Shown: piece after piece, positions 18,576 through 26,636 of the stretch
How positions within the stretch are numbered: the first letter of the stretch is position 1
How the letters are laid out: each line of letters opens with the position of its first letter
Source: Thioalkalivibrio thiocyanodenitrificans ARhD 1
GTDB lineage: Bacteria > Pseudomonadota > Gammaproteobacteria > Ectothiorhodospirales > Ectothiorhodospiraceae
Reading direction: 5' to 3'
Length of the DNA: 64,000 nucleotides
Assembly (NCBI RefSeq): GCF_000378965.1
Contig: NZ_KB900536.1
Span: forward strand, 3,163,407 to 3,227,406
Translations under genes and position numbers: made by a program
Notes under the pieces: model-generated
Seen by the model: only the letters and a program-made list of their open reading frames with translations
Told to the model about the DNA's origin: nothing
Databases searched by the model: none

Positions 18576-19160
18576 ATGTCCAAGTTGACCCGAGATGATC
18601 TGTATTCTCTGGAAAAGTATGCCGAGGTGCGGCCGCAGTTCCGTGCCGACGTGATGAAGCACAAGCGTGACCGCGTCGTGCCCGTCGGGCCCAACGTGAC
18701 GCTGCACTTCGAGGACCGGCTGACCATGCAGTACCAGATCCAGGAGATGCTGCGGGTGGAGCGCATCTACGAAGCCGAGGGCATCGAGGACGAGCTGGAC
18801 GCCTACAACCCCCTCATTCCGGATGGCTCGAACTTCAAGGCCACCATGATGGTGGAGTTCGACGATGTCGAGGAGCGCAAGCAGGCACTGGCCCGGCTCA
18901 TCGGCATCGAGGACAAGACCTGGGTTCAGGTGAGCGGTTTCGACAAGGTCTACGCCATCGCCGACGAGGACATGGAACGCGACACCGAGGAGAAGACCTC
19001 ATCGGTGCACTTCATGCGCTTCGAACTGTCCCCCGAGATGGTCGCGGCGGTGAAATCGGGTGCGGCCGTCAGCGTGGGTGTCGACCATGAGAACTACCGC
19101 CATCAGGTGGAGCCGCTTCCCCGGAGCGTTCGGGATTCGCTGGCCAACGACCTGGCATGA
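18576..19160 (+). CDS. DUF3501 family protein
   Basis: 194 residues, soluble, no Cys motifs. The start SKLTRDDLYSLEKYAEVRPQFRADVMKHKR and the segment LHFEDRLTMQYQIQEMLRVERI are typical of DUF3501, whose function is unknown. It has a repeated association with rubrerythrin and CCG-domain Fe-S proteins. GAGGTG precedes ATG 18576. It is the last gene of the plus-strand cluster and is followed by a bidirectional terminator. I infer a role in the same peroxide or iron pathway, on context only. Confidence 0.85.
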   Translation: MSKLTRDDLYSLEKYAEVRPQFRADVMKHKRDRVVPVGPNVTLHFEDRLTMQYQIQEMLRVERIYEAEGIEDELDAYNPLIPDGSNFKATMMVEFDDVEERKQALARLIGIEDKTWVQVSGFDKVYAIADEDMERDTEEKTSSVHFMRFELSPEMVAAVKSGAAVSVGVDHENYRHQVEPLPRSVRDSLANDLA

Positions 19161-19183
19161 GTCCTGACCGCATGAACGGGTAA

Positions 19184-19215
19184 GAAGAAAGGGGGCCGCG
19201 CGGCCCCCTTTCTTC
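19184..19215. terminator. Bidirectional terminator, DUF3501 / truncated hemoglobin
   Basis: A symmetric stem, GAAGAAAGGGGGCCG against CGGCCCCCTTTCTTC, joined by CG. It lies in the gap between the convergent DUF3501 and truncated hemoglobin genes, with A-rich and T-rich flanks on opposite strands. Confidence 0.85.
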
Positions 19216-19239
19216 GTTGTGGACCCGGGCGGCCGGCCT

Positions 19240-19635
19240 TCAGAGGCCCACGATCTCCGGTTTCAATGCATAGCCGATGGCGAGGATATCCTTGCGGGTC
19301 TGCCCGTCGATGCCGTGCCGGTCCAGCGTCTCCAGGATGTCGTCGAGGGCGGCCATGAACTCCGCCTCGCTGACGTTCATCCCCCGATGGGCCTCCGTCA
19401 TGCTGCGCCCGGCATAGCGCTCCGGACCGCCGCTGCCGGCACCGAGAAACTGGCACAGATGCGCCTTGACCTCCGCCAGGTGTTCGGGCGTGTTCTTCAG
19501 GGGCAGGTAGCGTGCGCGGATGACCGGATTGCGCATGTGGGCCTCGACGATGTCGTCCACCAGCGCGGCGATTCCGTCCGCCCGGCCGAGGCGTTCATAG
19601 AGTGATGCGGTGTCGATGGATGATGCGGTCTGCAT
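19240..19635 (-). CDS. Group 1 truncated hemoglobin
   Basis: 131 residues, TrHb1 size. The heme proximal histidine is His83 in TEAHRGMNVSEAEF; the glycine-containing RLGRADGIAALVDDIV start and the FLGAGSGGPERYAGRSM pre-F region match the family. TrHb1 proteins bind O2 or NO, often acting in NO dioxygenation. It lies next to nor genes. A TetR-type operator 77 bases upstream (19712-19727) matches one at the TetR gene, so it is probably controlled by that regulator. Confidence 0.93.
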   Translation of the reverse strand: MQTASSIDTASLYERLGRADGIAALVDDIVEAHMRNPVIRARYLPLKNTPEHLAEVKAHLCQFLGAGSGGPERYAGRSMTEAHRGMNVSEAEFMAALDDILETLDRHGIDGQTRKDILAIGYALKPEIVGL

Positions 19636-19711
19636 GGCAGTCTCTCCTCTCGATGGGGGTGGGTTGGTGCTCCGTGATGTCGGTTTCGCAGGTTCCGTTA
19701 CATGAAACGAA

Positions 19712-19727
19712 TAGACCGGTCGGTTTA
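19712..19727. promoter_or_regulatory. TetR-type operator upstream of truncated hemoglobin
   Basis: TAGACCGGTCGGTTTA, two bases away from the palindrome TAGACCGATCGGTCTA. A second near-copy lies at 20346-20361. The pattern resembles boxes reported for NemR/AcuR-type TetR repressors. Confidence 0.7.
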
Positions 19728-19755
19728 CTCTCCGGGCAGCAGAAAGACAGAGACA

Positions 19756-20334
19756 TCAGCAAACGGCCGCCGAGCGGAAGTAGAAATCGAGCATGGCATT
19801 CAGCGGCGCCGGGTCCCGCCGCAGGCGGCTGCGCAATGCCGCGCCCTCCCAGCAGTCGAGCAGCAGCCCCGCCATGTGCTCCGGGTCGGCGTCCGGGGAG
19901 ATGTCACCCCGCCGCCGGGCTTCCTCCAGGCAATCGGTGAGACGTCCGGCGATCTCGGTGAAGCACGCCTCGATCCTGTTGCGGAACACCTCGCTGACCC
20001 CCGACAGTTCCTGTCCGAGTCCGCCCAGCAGGCAGCCCATGTACCCGTCCTTCTGATACTTCCGCCGCGATGCCTCGAAGAAGCAGCGCACCCGATCGAG
20101 CGGGGGCTGTTCCTTGCTCCCGAGGCAGGCGTCCAGGCCCGCATGTACTTCGCGCATGTACTCGTCGATGACCTGTAGCGCGAAGTCTTCCTTGTTTCGG
20201 AAGTGATGGTAGAAAGAGCCCTTTGGGATCCCCGCGGCCGCGAGCAGGGTCTGGATACCCAGGTCGTTGTACCCGTGCTCGAGGAGCATGGACAGGCCCG
20301 AGTTGAGTAGGCGTTGCTTCGTTGAATGTGTCAT
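19756..20334 (-). CDS. TetR-family regulator (AcuR/NemR-like)
   Basis: 192 residues. The N-terminal helix-turn-helix includes YNDLGIQTLLAAAGIPKGSFYHHFRNKEDF (about 22-50), typical of TetR. The C-terminal ligand domain contains cysteines (GYMGCLLGG, RIEACFTE, LTDCLEE, LLLDCWEG), which could allow thiol-based sensing as in NemR, an inference. Its own promoter and the truncated-hemoglobin promoter carry near-identical 16-base operators. Transcribed in the same direction as the hemoglobin gene. Confidence 0.9.
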   Translation of the reverse strand: MTHSTKQRLLNSGLSMLLEHGYNDLGIQTLLAAAGIPKGSFYHHFRNKEDFALQVIDEYMREVHAGLDACLGSKEQPPLDRVRCFFEASRRKYQKDGYMGCLLGGLGQELSGVSEVFRNRIEACFTEIAGRLTDCLEEARRRGDISPDADPEHMAGLLLDCWEGAALRSRLRRDPAPLNAMLDFYFRSAAVC

Positions 20335-20345
20335 GGGCCCCGGAT

Positions 20346-20361
20346 TAGACTGATCGGTCTA
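20346..20361. promoter_or_regulatory. TetR-type operator at the tetR promoter
   Basis: TAGACTGATCGGTCTA, one base from the perfect palindrome TAGACCGATCGGTCTA. It is 12 bases upstream of the tetR start, so it fits autorepression. Confidence 0.72.
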
Positions 20362-20560
20362 CATCTAAACCATAGACGCCCCCCGGAATCTGTCAAGGGC
20401 CAGACCCGCGGCTCTTCGCCGGCTTATCCGGAATAGTGTGATCACCTTCTCCCTTGGGCCGTTCCGGTGCTCCGCCGGCTTGTGCCCGCGGACACGGTTG
20501 TTGCAGCGTAGACGCGGGATCGCCGGGATCTCGCATGCGCCCGGCACCTCGTGCATCCAA

Positions 20561-20574
20561 TTGACCGAGATCAA
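20561..20574 (+). promoter_or_regulatory. FNR/DNR-type box for norCB
   Basis: TTGACCGAGATCAA, matching TTGAT-N4-ATCAA at nine of ten defined positions. The -10-like TATACT at 20595-20600 lies 20 bases downstream, near the spacing of an FNR-activated class II promoter. It suggests activation under low oxygen or NO. Confidence 0.75.
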
Positions 20575-20594
20575 CACGATGACATCTTCCGGCC

Positions 20595-20600
20595 TATACT
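20595..20600 (+). promoter_or_regulatory. -10 element of norC promoter
   Basis: TATACT, five of six to TATAAT. With the FNR box acting in place of a -35, transcription would start near 20607, giving a leader of about 125 bases. Confidence 0.6.
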
Positions 20601-20735
20601 CTTTTTCTCAACATGCATCGGTAATACATGTTCAGGGTGCACGGAACCTGTTCCGACGGTCCTTGAGGGCGACCGCTGGTCGAACCGATCGGGGGCGGAA
20701 CTGCAACTGCCACTTAAGAGTAAGGGGGTACGCAA

Positions 20736-21188
20736 ATGACCGAGGGCCTCACCAAGGCAGCGGCGCGCAACATCTTTTATGGGGGATCCCTGTTCTTCTT
20801 CCTCATATTTGCTGCGCTGACCGCGCATAGCCATTTGTATATCGTGAATGTTTCCACCGACAGTGCGGGCCTTACGGATTCCGTAAAGCTGGGCAAGGAG
20901 GTGTGGGAGGAACACAACTGCATCAATTGCCATTCGATCATCGGTGAAGGCGCCTACTTCGCCCCCGAGATCGGCAATGTCTGGACCCGTTTCGGCGGGC
21001 GGGAGAATCCCGAGGGGGCACGTGCCGCACTTGCGGCCTGGATGCGTGCCATGCCCACCGGCGTTCCCGGGCGGCGCCAGATGCCTTATTTCGACATCAA
21101 CGATGAAGAGATGGATGCGCTCATCGATTTCTTCCAGTGGACCGATTCCATCGACACCCAGAACTGGCCACCCCATCCGTCGGGCTGA
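20736..21188 (+). CDS. norC: Nitric oxide reductase subunit C (cytochrome c)
   Basis: 150 residues. An N-terminal membrane anchor (about 13-35) is followed by a periplasmic cytochrome c domain with the heme motif CINCH and an axial Met in the RRQMPYF region. It passes electrons to NorB for reduction of NO to N2O. RBS AAGGGGG lies before ATG 20736. The FNR-type promoter upstream and norB 51 bases downstream complete the unit. Confidence 0.97.
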   Translation: MTEGLTKAAARNIFYGGSLFFFLIFAALTAHSHLYIVNVSTDSAGLTDSVKLGKEVWEEHNCINCHSIIGEGAYFAPEIGNVWTRFGGRENPEGARAALAAWMRAMPTGVPGRRQMPYFDINDEEMDALIDFFQWTDSIDTQNWPPHPSG

Positions 21189-21239
21189 CGCGGATGTGTG
21201 CGTTGAAATTGGGCTAACGATCCGAGGAGAAAGAGACCG

Positions 21240-22586
21240 ATGAAATATGAAACGCAAAAGGTGGCATTGCCATTCTTCATGGTTGCCATGGCGCTGTTCG
21301 CGCTGCAGTTGATTTTCGGGCTGCTGGGGGCGATTGCATACGTGGCACCGAACTTCCTGGCTGAAGCGATGCCGTTCAACATCATGCGCACCAGCCATAC
21401 CAATCTGTTGCTGGTGTGGCTGCTGATCGGCTTCATGGGCTGTACCTATTACCTGATGCCGGAGGAGGCGGAACACGAGATCTACAGTCCGAAGATCGCC
21501 TATATCCAGCTGGCCATTTTCGCCTTCGCCGGCGCGGCCGCGCTGATCGGCTACCAGTTCGGCATCCACGAGGGCCGCCACTATCTGGAACAGCCCCTGT
21601 GGGTGAAGGTGCTGATCACCATCTCGTTCCTGATGTTCCTGTTCAATACCAGCATGACCATGATCAATGGCCGCAGGACCGCCATAAACATGGTCCTGAT
21701 GCTCGGGTTGTGGCTGGCGGCCATCTTCTGGCTGTTCGCGTTCTTCAATCCGGCCAACCTGGCCCTGGACAAGCTCTACTGGTGGTGGATCGTGCACATC
21801 TGGGTGGAGGGTGTCTGGGAACTGATCATGGCGTCCCTGCTGGGTTACCTGCTGATCAAGATGACCGGGGTTGACCGCGAGATCATCGAGAAGTGGCTGT
21901 ACGTCATTGTGGGCCTCTCGCTGTTCTCGGGCCTGCTGGGCACCGGTCATCACTACTACTGGATCGGCACGCCCGGCTACTGGCAGCCCATCGGCAGCAT
22001 CTTCTCGACGCTGGAGGTGATCCCGTTCTTCGCCATGGTCGTGTTTGCCTTCTACATGTTCTGGAAGGGCAGTCGCAACCATCCCAATCAGGCGGCCATG
22101 CTCTGGACCCTGGGCTGCGCGACCATCGCCTTCTTCGGCGCCGGGGTGTGGGGCTTCATGCACACGCTGTCGTTCATCAACTACTACACTCACGGCACGC
22201 AGATCACCGCCGCCCATGGCCACCTGGCCTTCTACGGCGCCTACGTGATGCTGGTACTGGCGATCATCACCTATGCCATGCCGCAACTCCGTCGTGTCCA
22301 GCCCTATAATCAGGTGTTGAACATGTGGGCGTTCTGGATCATGACCTCGGCCATGGCCTTCATGACCTTCACCCTGACCTTCGCGGGTGTGGTGCAGACC
22401 CACCTGCAGCGGGTGATGGGCATGAACTTCATGGAGGTGCAAAGCCAGATCGAGATGTTCTATGTCATGCGTCTGGGTGCCGGCGTGTTCGTGATCATCG
22501 CGGCCCTGATGTTCTTCTATGCGGTCTTTGGCCCCGCCCGAGAGCAGGTGCCGGCCTATGCCAAGGCCTCGGCGACTGCCGAGTGA
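21240..22586 (+). CDS. norB: Nitric oxide reductase subunit B
   Basis: 448 residues, about 12 membrane helices. It is the catalytic heme-copper-oxidase-like subunit with heme b, heme b3 and non-heme iron FeB. Conserved His residues are in HTNLLLVWL, WIVHIWVEG, GTGHHYYWIG and AAHGHLAFYG; the Glu-rich helix WVEGVWELIM carries the FeB-site glutamate. Family: short-chain cNorB partner of NorC. An RBS GAGGAG precedes ATG 21240. Confidence 0.98.
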   Translation: MKYETQKVALPFFMVAMALFALQLIFGLLGAIAYVAPNFLAEAMPFNIMRTSHTNLLLVWLLIGFMGCTYYLMPEEAEHEIYSPKIAYIQLAIFAFAGAAALIGYQFGIHEGRHYLEQPLWVKVLITISFLMFLFNTSMTMINGRRTAINMVLMLGLWLAAIFWLFAFFNPANLALDKLYWWWIVHIWVEGVWELIMASLLGYLLIKMTGVDREIIEKWLYVIVGLSLFSGLLGTGHHYYWIGTPGYWQPIGSIFSTLEVIPFFAMVVFAFYMFWKGSRNHPNQAAMLWTLGCATIAFFGAGVWGFMHTLSFINYYTHGTQITAAHGHLAFYGAYVMLVLAIITYAMPQLRRVQPYNQVLNMWAFWIMTSAMAFMTFTLTFAGVVQTHLQRVMGMNFMEVQSQIEMFYVMRLGAGVFVIIAALMFFYAVFGPAREQVPAYAKASATAE

Positions 22587-22596
22587 TCGAGCCGCG

Positions 22597-22631
22597 GCCC
22601 GGGTTGCGGCGTCACTGGCCGCAACCCGGGC
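22597..22631 (+). terminator. Perfect hairpin between norB and norQ
   Basis: A 14-bp perfect stem GCCCGGGTTGCGGC / GCCGCAACCCGGGC with a 7-base loop. It lacks a clear U-run, so it may stabilise the norCB message 3' end or partly terminate, lowering norQD relative to norCB. Confidence 0.65.
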
Positions 22632-22652
22632 ACCGTTTCCTGGAGGATCGTG

Positions 22653-23462
22653 ATGCCGTTGACTGCAACCCATGCTGAACTCGACCGGGAAACGCCCTTT
22701 TACCAGGCCGTCGGTCACGAATGTGACCTCTTCGAGCGGGCCTTCCGGCAGCGGCTGCCGCTGTTGCTCAAGGGGCCCACCGGCTGCGGAAAGACCCGTT
22801 TTGTGAGCCATATGGCGGCCCGTCTGGGCCGCCCCCTTTTCACGGTATCCTGTCACGATGACCTGACCGCCGCCGATCTGACGGGGCGTTTCCTCCTGCA
22901 GGGCGGCGAGACCCGCTGGGTGGACGGGCCGCTGACCCGGGCCGTGCGCGAGGGAGGCATCTGCTACCTCGATGAGGTGGTGGAGGCCCGAAAGGATGTG
23001 ACCGTGGTCCTGCATCCGCTCACCGATGATCGGCGCATGCTGCCGCTGGAGCGCACGGGCGAGATGCTCGATGCGCCTGACGATTTCATGCTGGTGGTGT
23101 CCTACAACCCCGGTTACCAGCACATCCTCAAGTCCCTGAAGCCCAGCACCCGTCAGCGCTTCGTGGCCATGTCCTTCGGTTTCCCGCCCCCTGAACTGGA
23201 GCGCGATATCGTCGCCCGCGAAAGCGGGCTGGCGCGTGACAAGTGCGCTGCCCTGGTCAACCTGGCGACACGGTTGCGTGAGATGAAGGGCCAGGATCTG
23301 GAGGAAGGTGTTTCCACGCGTCTCCTGGTCTACTGCGCGACCCTGATCGCCTCGGGCATGCCCATCCTGGAGGCGACCCGCGCCACCCTGGTGGAACCGC
23401 TCACCGACGATGACGACGTCCAGGAAGGTCTGCTGGAAGCGATCCAGGCGACATTCGGCTGA
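22653..23462 (+). CDS. norQ: NorQ/CbbQ-type AAA+ ATPase
   Basis: 269 residues. MoxR-type AAA+ protein with Walker A GPTGCGKTRF (about 40) and Walker B ICYLDEVVEARKD. NorQ works with NorD to insert or activate the non-heme iron of NorB. ATG at 22653 has GGAGG 6 bases upstream, better than the GTG just before. Order norC-norB-norQ-norD is the common one. Confidence 0.95.
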   Translation: MPLTATHAELDRETPFYQAVGHECDLFERAFRQRLPLLLKGPTGCGKTRFVSHMAARLGRPLFTVSCHDDLTAADLTGRFLLQGGETRWVDGPLTRAVREGGICYLDEVVEARKDVTVVLHPLTDDRRMLPLERTGEMLDAPDDFMLVVSYNPGYQHILKSLKPSTRQRFVAMSFGFPPPELERDIVARESGLARDKCAALVNLATRLREMKGQDLEEGVSTRLLVYCATLIASGMPILEATRATLVEPLTDDDDVQEGLLEAIQATFG

Positions 23463-23489
23463 ACCCGACGGCGCGACACGGGAGAACCC

Positions 23490-25430
23490 ATGTTCCAGTT
23501 CCTGGAGGTCGAGGAGTTCGTCGGGCGCTATTGGCACCGGTGGGCCGCCGGTGCGGCCAGTTACCCGCGCCACCCCGAGGCCGCTGTCTCTCTGGATGAC
23601 CTTCGCCATGTGCTCAGCGTGTTCTTTCGTGCCAGTGGCGGCGAGAAGGGGTTGGAGGTGGCCGCCATCGTGGCGCGCAGCTCGGCCCATCGCCTGACCC
23701 TGCGCCAGCGGCTGGGCCTGGACGAGGAGTCGGTGGACCTGGCGCGCCGTGACGAGGAGAACCTGCTCCTACCGCCGCGTATCGACATCTTTTCCGACCG
23801 GATCCTCAACCGGGATCTCTACTTCTGGCTGACCGCCTTTCTGGCGGTGGCGCAGCGTCCCGAATCTCATGACGATCCACTGCGACACGATATTGCCCAG
23901 TTGCGCCAGGCGGTGCGGGCCCGTGAGGCGGCGCTGGCGCAGTTCCCCGGGCTGGAGGCGCGCCATGCGCGGCTTTGCCGTGCACTGCTCAAGGCGCGGC
24001 CGACCCGCCGTCTGCCCGCCGCGGAGGCGCTGGTGGAAGACACCATCCGTGCGCTGCTGGGCGATGCCCGGCCGCTGTCCCCGCAGGCCCGGGCCCTGCT
24101 GGAGGTGGTGACCTCGCCGGAACCCGCGGCGCTGGACGACTACCGTGCCCCCCGCGATTATAGGCCGCCCCTGCCGGTGCCCCTGTGGGGCCAGGTGGTG
24201 GCACTGGGCACGGGCAAGGGACGCGAAGCGGATGACGAGGCGGAGGAAGGCGGCGGGGCCGGGAGTCCCCAGTCCGCCAGCGAAGGTAAGCGCCAGGCCG
24301 AACGGCGCCACCAGGATCAGAGCGAGCGCGATGACCCGCTGGTGCTCAACCGTTTCGAGAAGATGCTGTCCTGGACCGAGATGGTCAATCTCAACCGGCT
24401 GGTGGAGGATGAGGAGGACGAAGAGGCCAAGCGCGCCGCCGAGCAGATCGAGGAGATCACCATCAGCCCTCACAAACGGCGCGCCGCCACCCGCCTCAAG
24501 GTGGACCTGGACCTGCCGCCCGACGAGGTGGTGGGCGGCCGCCTGCGGGGGATTCACACCTACCCGGAGTGGAACCACCGCAAGCAGGTCTATCTGCCGG
24601 ACCACTGCGTGGTGCATACGGATGTACAAAGCGAGGAAGGGGACGACTGGGTGCCGGACGAGGAGACCCGCCGGCGCATCCGCAGGGTGAGGCGCGAGTT
24701 CGAGGCTCTGCGGCCGCGGCGCGAGTTGCTGCGTGCCCAGATCGACGGCAACGAGCTCGATACCGACGCCCTGATCCGATCCCGTTGCGACCTGGCCGCC
24801 ACCGGCGAAACCCGCGATCGCTTCTACCTGTCCACCCGGCAACAGGCCCGGGATCTGGCCGTGTCCATCCTGGTGGATGTCTCCCTGTCCACCGATGCCT
24901 GGCTGGAGGATCGCCGCGTGCTGGATGTGGAAAAGGAAGCGCTGCTGGTGCTGGGTCACGGTCTGGCCGGTTGCGGCGACGACTATGCCATCCACTGCTT
25001 CACCTCGCACCGTCGCCAGCGTGTGTGGGTGAATGTCCTCAAGGGGTTCGAGGAACCGATGGGCGACCGGGTGGGGCGCCGCATCGCGGCGCTCAAGCCC
25101 GGTCATTACACCCGCATGGGGCCCGCCATCCGTCATGTGACCGGTGAACTGGCCAAGCGTCCGAACCGGTATCGCCTGCTGCTGGTGCTCTCCGATGGCA
25201 AGCCCAATGACACGGACTACTACGAGGGACGCTACGCTATCGAGGACACCCGCAAGGCCGTGCTTGAGGCCCGCCGGCAGGAGGTGCGGGTGTTCGGGGT
25301 GACCATCGACCGGGAGGCCCGGCAGTATATCCCTCACCTGTTCGGCCGCGGCAGCTATGCCATCGTCAACCGCCCCGAACATCTGGCCATGGCGCTCCCG
25401 GGCATTTATCGTCAGATCATCGGCGTCTGA
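23490..25430 (+). CDS. norD: NorD, VWA-domain activation protein
   Basis: 646 residues. The C-terminal von Willebrand A domain has the MIDAS start LVDVSLSTDAW (about 465) and LVLSDGKPNDTDYYEG. The middle is charged and flexible (EEGGGAGSPQSASEGKR; EEDEEAKRAAEQIEE). NorD binds NorQ and delivers it to the NorBC complex. It starts 27 bases after norQ. Longer than some NorD because of the central linker. Confidence 0.95.
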   Translation: MFQFLEVEEFVGRYWHRWAAGAASYPRHPEAAVSLDDLRHVLSVFFRASGGEKGLEVAAIVARSSAHRLTLRQRLGLDEESVDLARRDEENLLLPPRIDIFSDRILNRDLYFWLTAFLAVAQRPESHDDPLRHDIAQLRQAVRAREAALAQFPGLEARHARLCRALLKARPTRRLPAAEALVEDTIRALLGDARPLSPQARALLEVVTSPEPAALDDYRAPRDYRPPLPVPLWGQVVALGTGKGREADDEAEEGGGAGSPQSASEGKRQAERRHQDQSERDDPLVLNRFEKMLSWTEMVNLNRLVEDEEDEEAKRAAEQIEEITISPHKRRAATRLKVDLDLPPDEVVGGRLRGIHTYPEWNHRKQVYLPDHCVVHTDVQSEEGDDWVPDEETRRRIRRVRREFEALRPRRELLRAQIDGNELDTDALIRSRCDLAATGETRDRFYLSTRQQARDLAVSILVDVSLSTDAWLEDRRVLDVEKEALLVLGHGLAGCGDDYAIHCFTSHRRQRVWVNVLKGFEEPMGDRVGRRIAALKPGHYTRMGPAIRHVTGELAKRPNRYRLLLVLSDGKPNDTDYYEGRYAIEDTRKAVLEARRQEVRVFGVTIDREARQYIPHLFGRGSYAIVNRPEHLAMALPGIYRQIIGV

Positions 25431-25448
25431 GCCGGTCCGGGAGGTTCC

Positions 25449-25685
25449 ATGCAAGTGTCACGCGCCAGTATCGCCGTCGTCATCGGGCTGTTGATCGCCC
25501 TGGCCGTGGTGGTGCCGCTCGTCTGGCTCATCAATACCCGTGACTGGGGCGTCGCCCTGATGCTCCTGGCGCCCTTCATCGTCTACGGACTGATACGCAT
25601 GGCGCGCATGCTCGCGGAATGGGCGGATCCGCCCCCGGAACTGCCGACACGGACACCGAAGGGTGGCCCTTCATCGGACCGGTAG
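25449..25685 (+). CDS. Small two-helix membrane protein
   Basis: 78 residues with two hydrophobic stretches, about 8-30 (AVVIGLLIALAVVVPLVWLI) and 34-55, then a polar tail (PPPELPTRTPKGG). RBS GGGAGG lies directly before the ATG, 18 bases after norD, so it is likely part of the nor operon. No family recognised. Confidence 0.7.
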   Translation: MQVSRASIAVVIGLLIALAVVVPLVWLINTRDWGVALMLLAPFIVYGLIRMARMLAEWADPPPELPTRTPKGGPSSDR

Positions 25686-25740
25686 AGCGGCTTGTGCGGG
25701 GTGCGGTTTGCTCCCGCTCTTCATCATCGCGCGATGCCAG

Positions 25741-26040
25741 TCAGCCGGCGAAGCGGGCCATCACGTATCCTGAACCGATCACCGCCAGGGTCACCACGGC
25801 CAATCCGATGAAGGTCCCCTTCCATGCCGCTGTGGACGTACGCAGGTTGAGGTACACCATCAGCACCTGATGGGCCTTGAAGCCCGTGCTCAGCAGGAGC
25901 AGCAGCGCCGACCACAGGGGCAGCGCCTGGAGTCGGGCCTCGCCGCCGAGCTGCGCGGACAGCATCGACACCAGGGTCAGCCCCATGAGGACGGCCCAGG
26001 TGATCAGCAGACGGCGTGTACCGGGCAGGGCGTTACGCAT
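25741..26040 (-). CDS. NorF-like / cytochrome oxidase subunit IV-type protein
   Basis: 99 residues with three membrane helices and the motif STGFKAHQVLMVYLNLR, as in the small prokaryotic cytochrome oxidase subunit IV and NorF families. NorF is needed for full Nor activity in Paracoccus. It starts three bases after NorE ends and is the last gene of a minus-strand operon convergent to norD. Confidence 0.78.
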   Translation of the reverse strand: MRNALPGTRRLLITWAVLMGLTLVSMLSAQLGGEARLQALPLWSALLLLLSTGFKAHQVLMVYLNLRTSTAAWKGTFIGLAVVTLAVIGSGYVMARFAG

Positions 26041-26042
26041 GG

Positions 26043-26633
26043 TCACCTCAACAGGTAGATCAGCGGGTAGAGCAGGATCCAGATCAGGTCGACCATGTGC
26101 CAGAACGCCGTGGCGGTCTCCACGTTGACGTGGGAGATGCGCCACGCCACCAGTGCGATCAGGCCCAGGCCGAACAGCACGTGGGCGAAATGGAACCCGG
26201 TGAGCAGGTAGTAGTAGGTGAAGAAGGTATTGGTCTCGGGCATCAGACCGGCGCCGAGCTTGTCCACATACTCGATCACCTTGACCACGCAGAACACCAC
26301 CCCGAGCCCCAGCGCCGCCATCAGCCACTGGCGGCAGCGGCGCACGCGCCCCTCGGCGATGGCCCCCACCGCGAAGGCGGCGCACAGTCCGCTGGTGAGC
26401 AGCACCATGGTGTTGATGCCGCCGAGCACCGGATCTAGCAGCTGTTGCGAAGCGTCGAAGACGTCGCGCTCGGCGGCCCGCTGCCAGGCGAACAGCCCGA
26501 AGAACGCGGCGAATACCACCATCTCGCTGAGGATCAGCACCCACATCAGCGGGTTGCCGGGCAGGGCCGACAGTGGACCCCAGCCGTCCTCCTGCCGCGC
26601 CGGGTGGCGGCCCGGGGTGCCCGGCTCTGGCAT
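26043..26633 (-). CDS. norE: NorE-like / cytochrome oxidase subunit III family
   Basis: 196 residues with five membrane helices. MWVLILSEMVVFAAFFGLF and the C-terminal HFAHVLFGLGLIALVAWR, ATAFWHMVDLIWILLYPLIY are typical of subunit III/NorE proteins. NorE supports nitric oxide reductase assembly or function. Followed by the NorF-like gene. A catalytic oxidase is not nearby, so linkage to nor is preferred. Confidence 0.88.
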   Translation of the reverse strand: MPEPGTPGRHPARQEDGWGPLSALPGNPLMWVLILSEMVVFAAFFGLFAWQRAAERDVFDASQQLLDPVLGGINTMVLLTSGLCAAFAVGAIAEGRVRRCRQWLMAALGLGVVFCVVKVIEYVDKLGAGLMPETNTFFTYYYLLTGFHFAHVLFGLGLIALVAWRISHVNVETATAFWHMVDLIWILLYPLIYLLR

Positions 26634-26636
26634 CTC

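Larger units (their letters stand above)
20335..20735. other. Intergenic region between tetR and norC
   Basis: About 400 bases with no gene. It holds the TetR operator at 20346-20361 and, further along, an FNR-type box and -10 element for norC (separate entries). The leader from the predicted start to norC is about 125 bases. Nothing else is obvious between 20362 and 20560. Confidence 0.6.

Noticed and set aside
20571-23690. A 1039-codon open frame on the minus strand opposite norC, norB and norQ.
   Set aside because: It is a GC-rich shadow frame with no domain; the plus strand carries clear nor genes.
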